NCBI RefSeq assembly: GCF_910592395.1
Contig: NC_088311.1
Location: 2,048,501 to 2,112,500, forward strand
DNA length: 64,000 nucleotides
DNA from: Lineus longissimus
Lineage: Eukaryota > Nemertea > Pilidiophora > Heteronemertea > Lineidae
Reading direction: 5' to 3'
Position numbers and translations under genes: made by a program. This document shows, piece by piece, positions 61,530 to 64,000 of this stretch (positions are counted from its first letter, which is position 1; every line of letters starts with the position of its first letter). The notes under the pieces were generated by a model. It ran no database searches. It was given only the letters and a program-made list of their open reading frames with translations, and was not told where the DNA came from.

Positions 61530-61830
61530 CATACAGCCATCAGGACATAATCGGGCTGGGTGCGACTCTCTCATCTCTCTCACCGTGTTGGCAAGACGAC
61601 GGGGCAGGCAGCAGGACATAATCGGGCTGGGTGTGACTGCCCTGTCTCTGTCACCGTATTGATAGGACGGCGGGGCAGCCAGCAGGACATAAGCAGGCTG
61701 GATGTGACTGCCTTGTCTCTGTCACCGTATTGATAGGACGGCTGGGCGCCGGCAGGACATAATCGGGCTTGGTGTGATTGTCTCATCTCTCTCAACGGTT
61801 GAGAGGACGGCGGGACAGGCAGCAGAACTT
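61530..61830. repeat. Separate cluster of 72-bp-family minisatellite units
   Basis: Four to five units with CAGGACATAATCGGGCTGGG and TGTCTCATCTCTCTCA-like parts, clearly the same family as the array at 58.5-59.3 kb but more diverged. In place of the ACAGGTTGAC segment they have CCGTATTGATAGGACGGCGG. Confidence 0.85.
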
Positions 61831-62299
61831 TATCGAGCTGGGTACAACCTTCTCAAAGATATAGAAGACTGATATGGTTTCCCAGGTAAAAGAGAGGTGC
61901 AAGCGGGCTGTGTGAGGTTTGGCCTGTCTCAAATTAGCCCTGTGCGATGAACGGGTTGTCACATCCAATGTAACCAGAAGTATCGCTCCGGGATTCTTTA
62001 TGTCACTTGGACACTTGGACAGTCTATCAGTCACTTGGACAGTCTATCAGTTTGATAGGCCCTTAGATGCCCGATGCAGAGCGGGACAGATCTGGTTACC
62101 CTTAATGCGACAGCCACTGTTCATCTGCATCATTCAAGTTTGATACAACATGTGAGTACCTCGTGTGGAGTTGGGGAAGAGGTGGGTGTATCGTTTGCCA
62201 CATCCGGTGTGATTCGAACCGTCTTGGTTTAGTCTGAATCACAATCTATACGTTTGTTGCACCCTGTATTTGTCTTTTGTTGATCTGAGGTAAGGTGAC

Positions 62300-63020
62300 T
62301 GAAACCATCATGAGTCTGGGACAACATCAGGACACATCCGACTCAGGGAGAGCAACCATCTCACGGTGCTCTTGAAGCGGGCACAACTTGACATAGAGAC
62401 AACTCGTGGTACATCTTTCCTGCTGTATGTACCTGGGACAATATTAGGAACGTTCCACTTTTGGCAGAGCTTCTATATTACTGTGCTCTTGAAGACAGGC
62501 CCAGCCTGACTATAGAGACAACTTCATGTCAGCTATTGTACCTGGAACAACCTGCTTGTAATGTTTACTTGAGACAATATCAGAAACCTGCTTTTGGCAG
62601 AGCTTCTATCTTTCTGTGCTTTCGAAGACATGCACAACCTGACCCTAGGGACAACTCATGTTGCTTAATTGTACAATACGCCTGTGATTAGTATGCACCT
62701 GGGACAGAGCTTTTGGCAGAGCTTCTATATCACGGTGCTGTTGAAGACAGGCCCAACCAAATTATAGAGACCATTCGTCGCCTACTTGTATCAGGCACAG
62801 CCTGCCTGGAATATGCACCTTGGACCTGGAACCATCTGCCTTGGTAGTGCTTGTATCTTTCTGTGCTTTTGGAGACAGGCACAACCTGACCATAGGGACA
62901 ACTCATACCGACTTCTTGAATTGGTACAACCTACTTGTCGAATTGTACTTGCTGGAGCTACCTGCCCCTTGGAACATTGGTAGAGCTTTTATCTTGTAGT
63001 GCTCTTAAAGACAGGCTTTA
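62300..63020. repeat. Diverged tandem array, units of about 120-135 bp
   Basis: TTTTGGCAGAGCTTCTAT-like motifs occur near 62462, 62597, 62715, 62842 and 62979. Each is followed by TGTGCT(C/T)TTGAAGACAGGC, CAACCTGAC and GACAACTCAT-like blocks in the same order. Strong divergence between units suggests an old array. Confidence 0.75.
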
Positions 63021-63150
63021 TCCAACCATGAGACAAATCATGTTGCCTACAATATATAACTGAGACAGGTCCTGATGTCATAGAGTAGAAATCACGATAT
63101 GGTCTTAGTTTTTTAGTCAGATTGTGAGTCATGGACCTGAGGCAATTCTC

Positions 63151-63205
63151 CCTGTGCCCTTGAAGACAGGCACAACCTGACTTGCTGTGCCCGTCTTCAA
63201 GACAT
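63151..63205. repeat. Short hairpin built from the array motif
   Basis: CTTGAAGACAGGCACAAC pairs with GCTGTGCCCGTCTTCAAG around a short loop. One arm is the motif of the preceding array, so an array unit appears to have been inverted next to itself. Confidence 0.6.
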
Positions 63206-64000
63206 CGCCAAATCCTGACAAGGCTTCCAACGACAGCTCAGTAATAATAGCTCCAGATGTGAACATAACACTTATTATGAATACTCTAAAAAATGATAAA
63301 AACATGATATATCTCATTGGCAACAGTTTTTATTAGAAACTTTCTTTGATTGAAATATGTATTATTTAGCTTGATATTACTTGTTTTATTTTCACATCCA
63401 GGAGTGGCAGCATGTACATGACAGGGAAGTAGAAACAGTAAAGAACATTGACTGACTTCTATATCTCCAAAGATATAACCTTGTGACCCAGGGCAGGTTT
63501 TTCAACCAATTTCTAGAACAAGGGTTATCTCTGAACGATTCACAATCACAAAAGGCTTTCAGATCAATGCCATTCATGGTTGGGACCTAAAGACATAATA
63601 CAGCCAGCAGTAGAATAGGATTGATAACTTCCAAACAGAAAGATTAAGAATTGATTTTGGAACACCAGAGCAGTTGGTTTAACGAGTTCATTTGTGAAGA
63701 GAGAAGAGAAACTTTGATATGATTCAGAGGTTATTAGAGACAATCTGATTTGCAGAAACCAACATCAACAGCAACATACACAACTGCCAGAAGAAAACGA
63801 TAGGAATAAGTTGGTAAGTTCCCAATTGACTAAATAAAACTTCAATTATCACCAACTCTTGATTCTTCTAAACCAACTAGACACTATTAGTCATGATTAC
63901 AATAGCATATACGTATACAGCCTAAATTCAATTAAGAGCAAAGAGCATTTACCAAAGGTGAACACTTTACAATTCACAATATCAACAACATGAACGATCC

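Overview
This is eukaryotic nuclear DNA, about 40% GC. The genes are split by many short to medium GT-AG introns, there is one gene every 5-12 kb, and repeat-rich stretches lie between them. The gene content (TUT4/7, YTHDC1, PLEKHJ1, SHOC1, cytosolic sulfotransferases, CUB/sushi proteins) fits a bilaterian animal, most likely an invertebrate. I could not fix the phylum from the sequence. All gene models below were made by hand from splice sites, reading phase and family resemblance; in the five complete models the exon phases join without a break.

Layout. (1) 63-5651, plus: the C-terminal 1171 residues of a TUT4/TUT7 terminal uridylyltransferase, entering from the left edge. It is followed by about 8 kb of AT-rich DNA without genes that could be a very long 3' UTR. 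(2) 13.7-18 kb: no gene seen, small inverted-repeat elements. (3) 18.5-28.8 kb: two tandem cytosolic sulfotransferase genes on plus. The first (324 aa) has every signature residue. The second (684 aa) has a disordered 415-residue N-terminal extension and has lost almost every catalytic and PAPS-binding residue. Between them, on minus, lie CUB-CUB-sushi exons of an extracellular protein. (4) 28.8-31.6 kb: dispersed repeats and a tRNA-like repeat. (5) 31621-40767, plus: a complete YTHDC1-type m6A reader with 15 coding exons and two GC-AG introns. (6) 45458-43496, minus: complete PLEKHJ1-like PH-domain protein, convergent with YTHDC1. (7) 46131-57456, plus: complete SHOC1/ZIP2-like meiotic protein with 20 coding exons, head-to-head with PLEKHJ1. 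(8) 57.8-64 kb: a satellite-rich tract with a 72-bp minisatellite, its inverted relatives, a 56/51-bp satellite built on a 14-bp palindrome, and a diverged array of about 120-135 bp units.

How the genes relate. TUT4/7 (RNA 3' uridylation) and YTHDC1 (nuclear m6A reading) both act on RNA; SHOC1 acts in meiotic crossover formation. Nothing in the sequence ties these into one pathway. The sulfotransferase pair is a true local duplication: both copies are split by an intron in the same codon, phase 1, right after the YPxT motif. The most unusual object in the window is the second copy, a sulfotransferase-fold pseudoenzyme fused to a long phospho-motif-rich disordered region.
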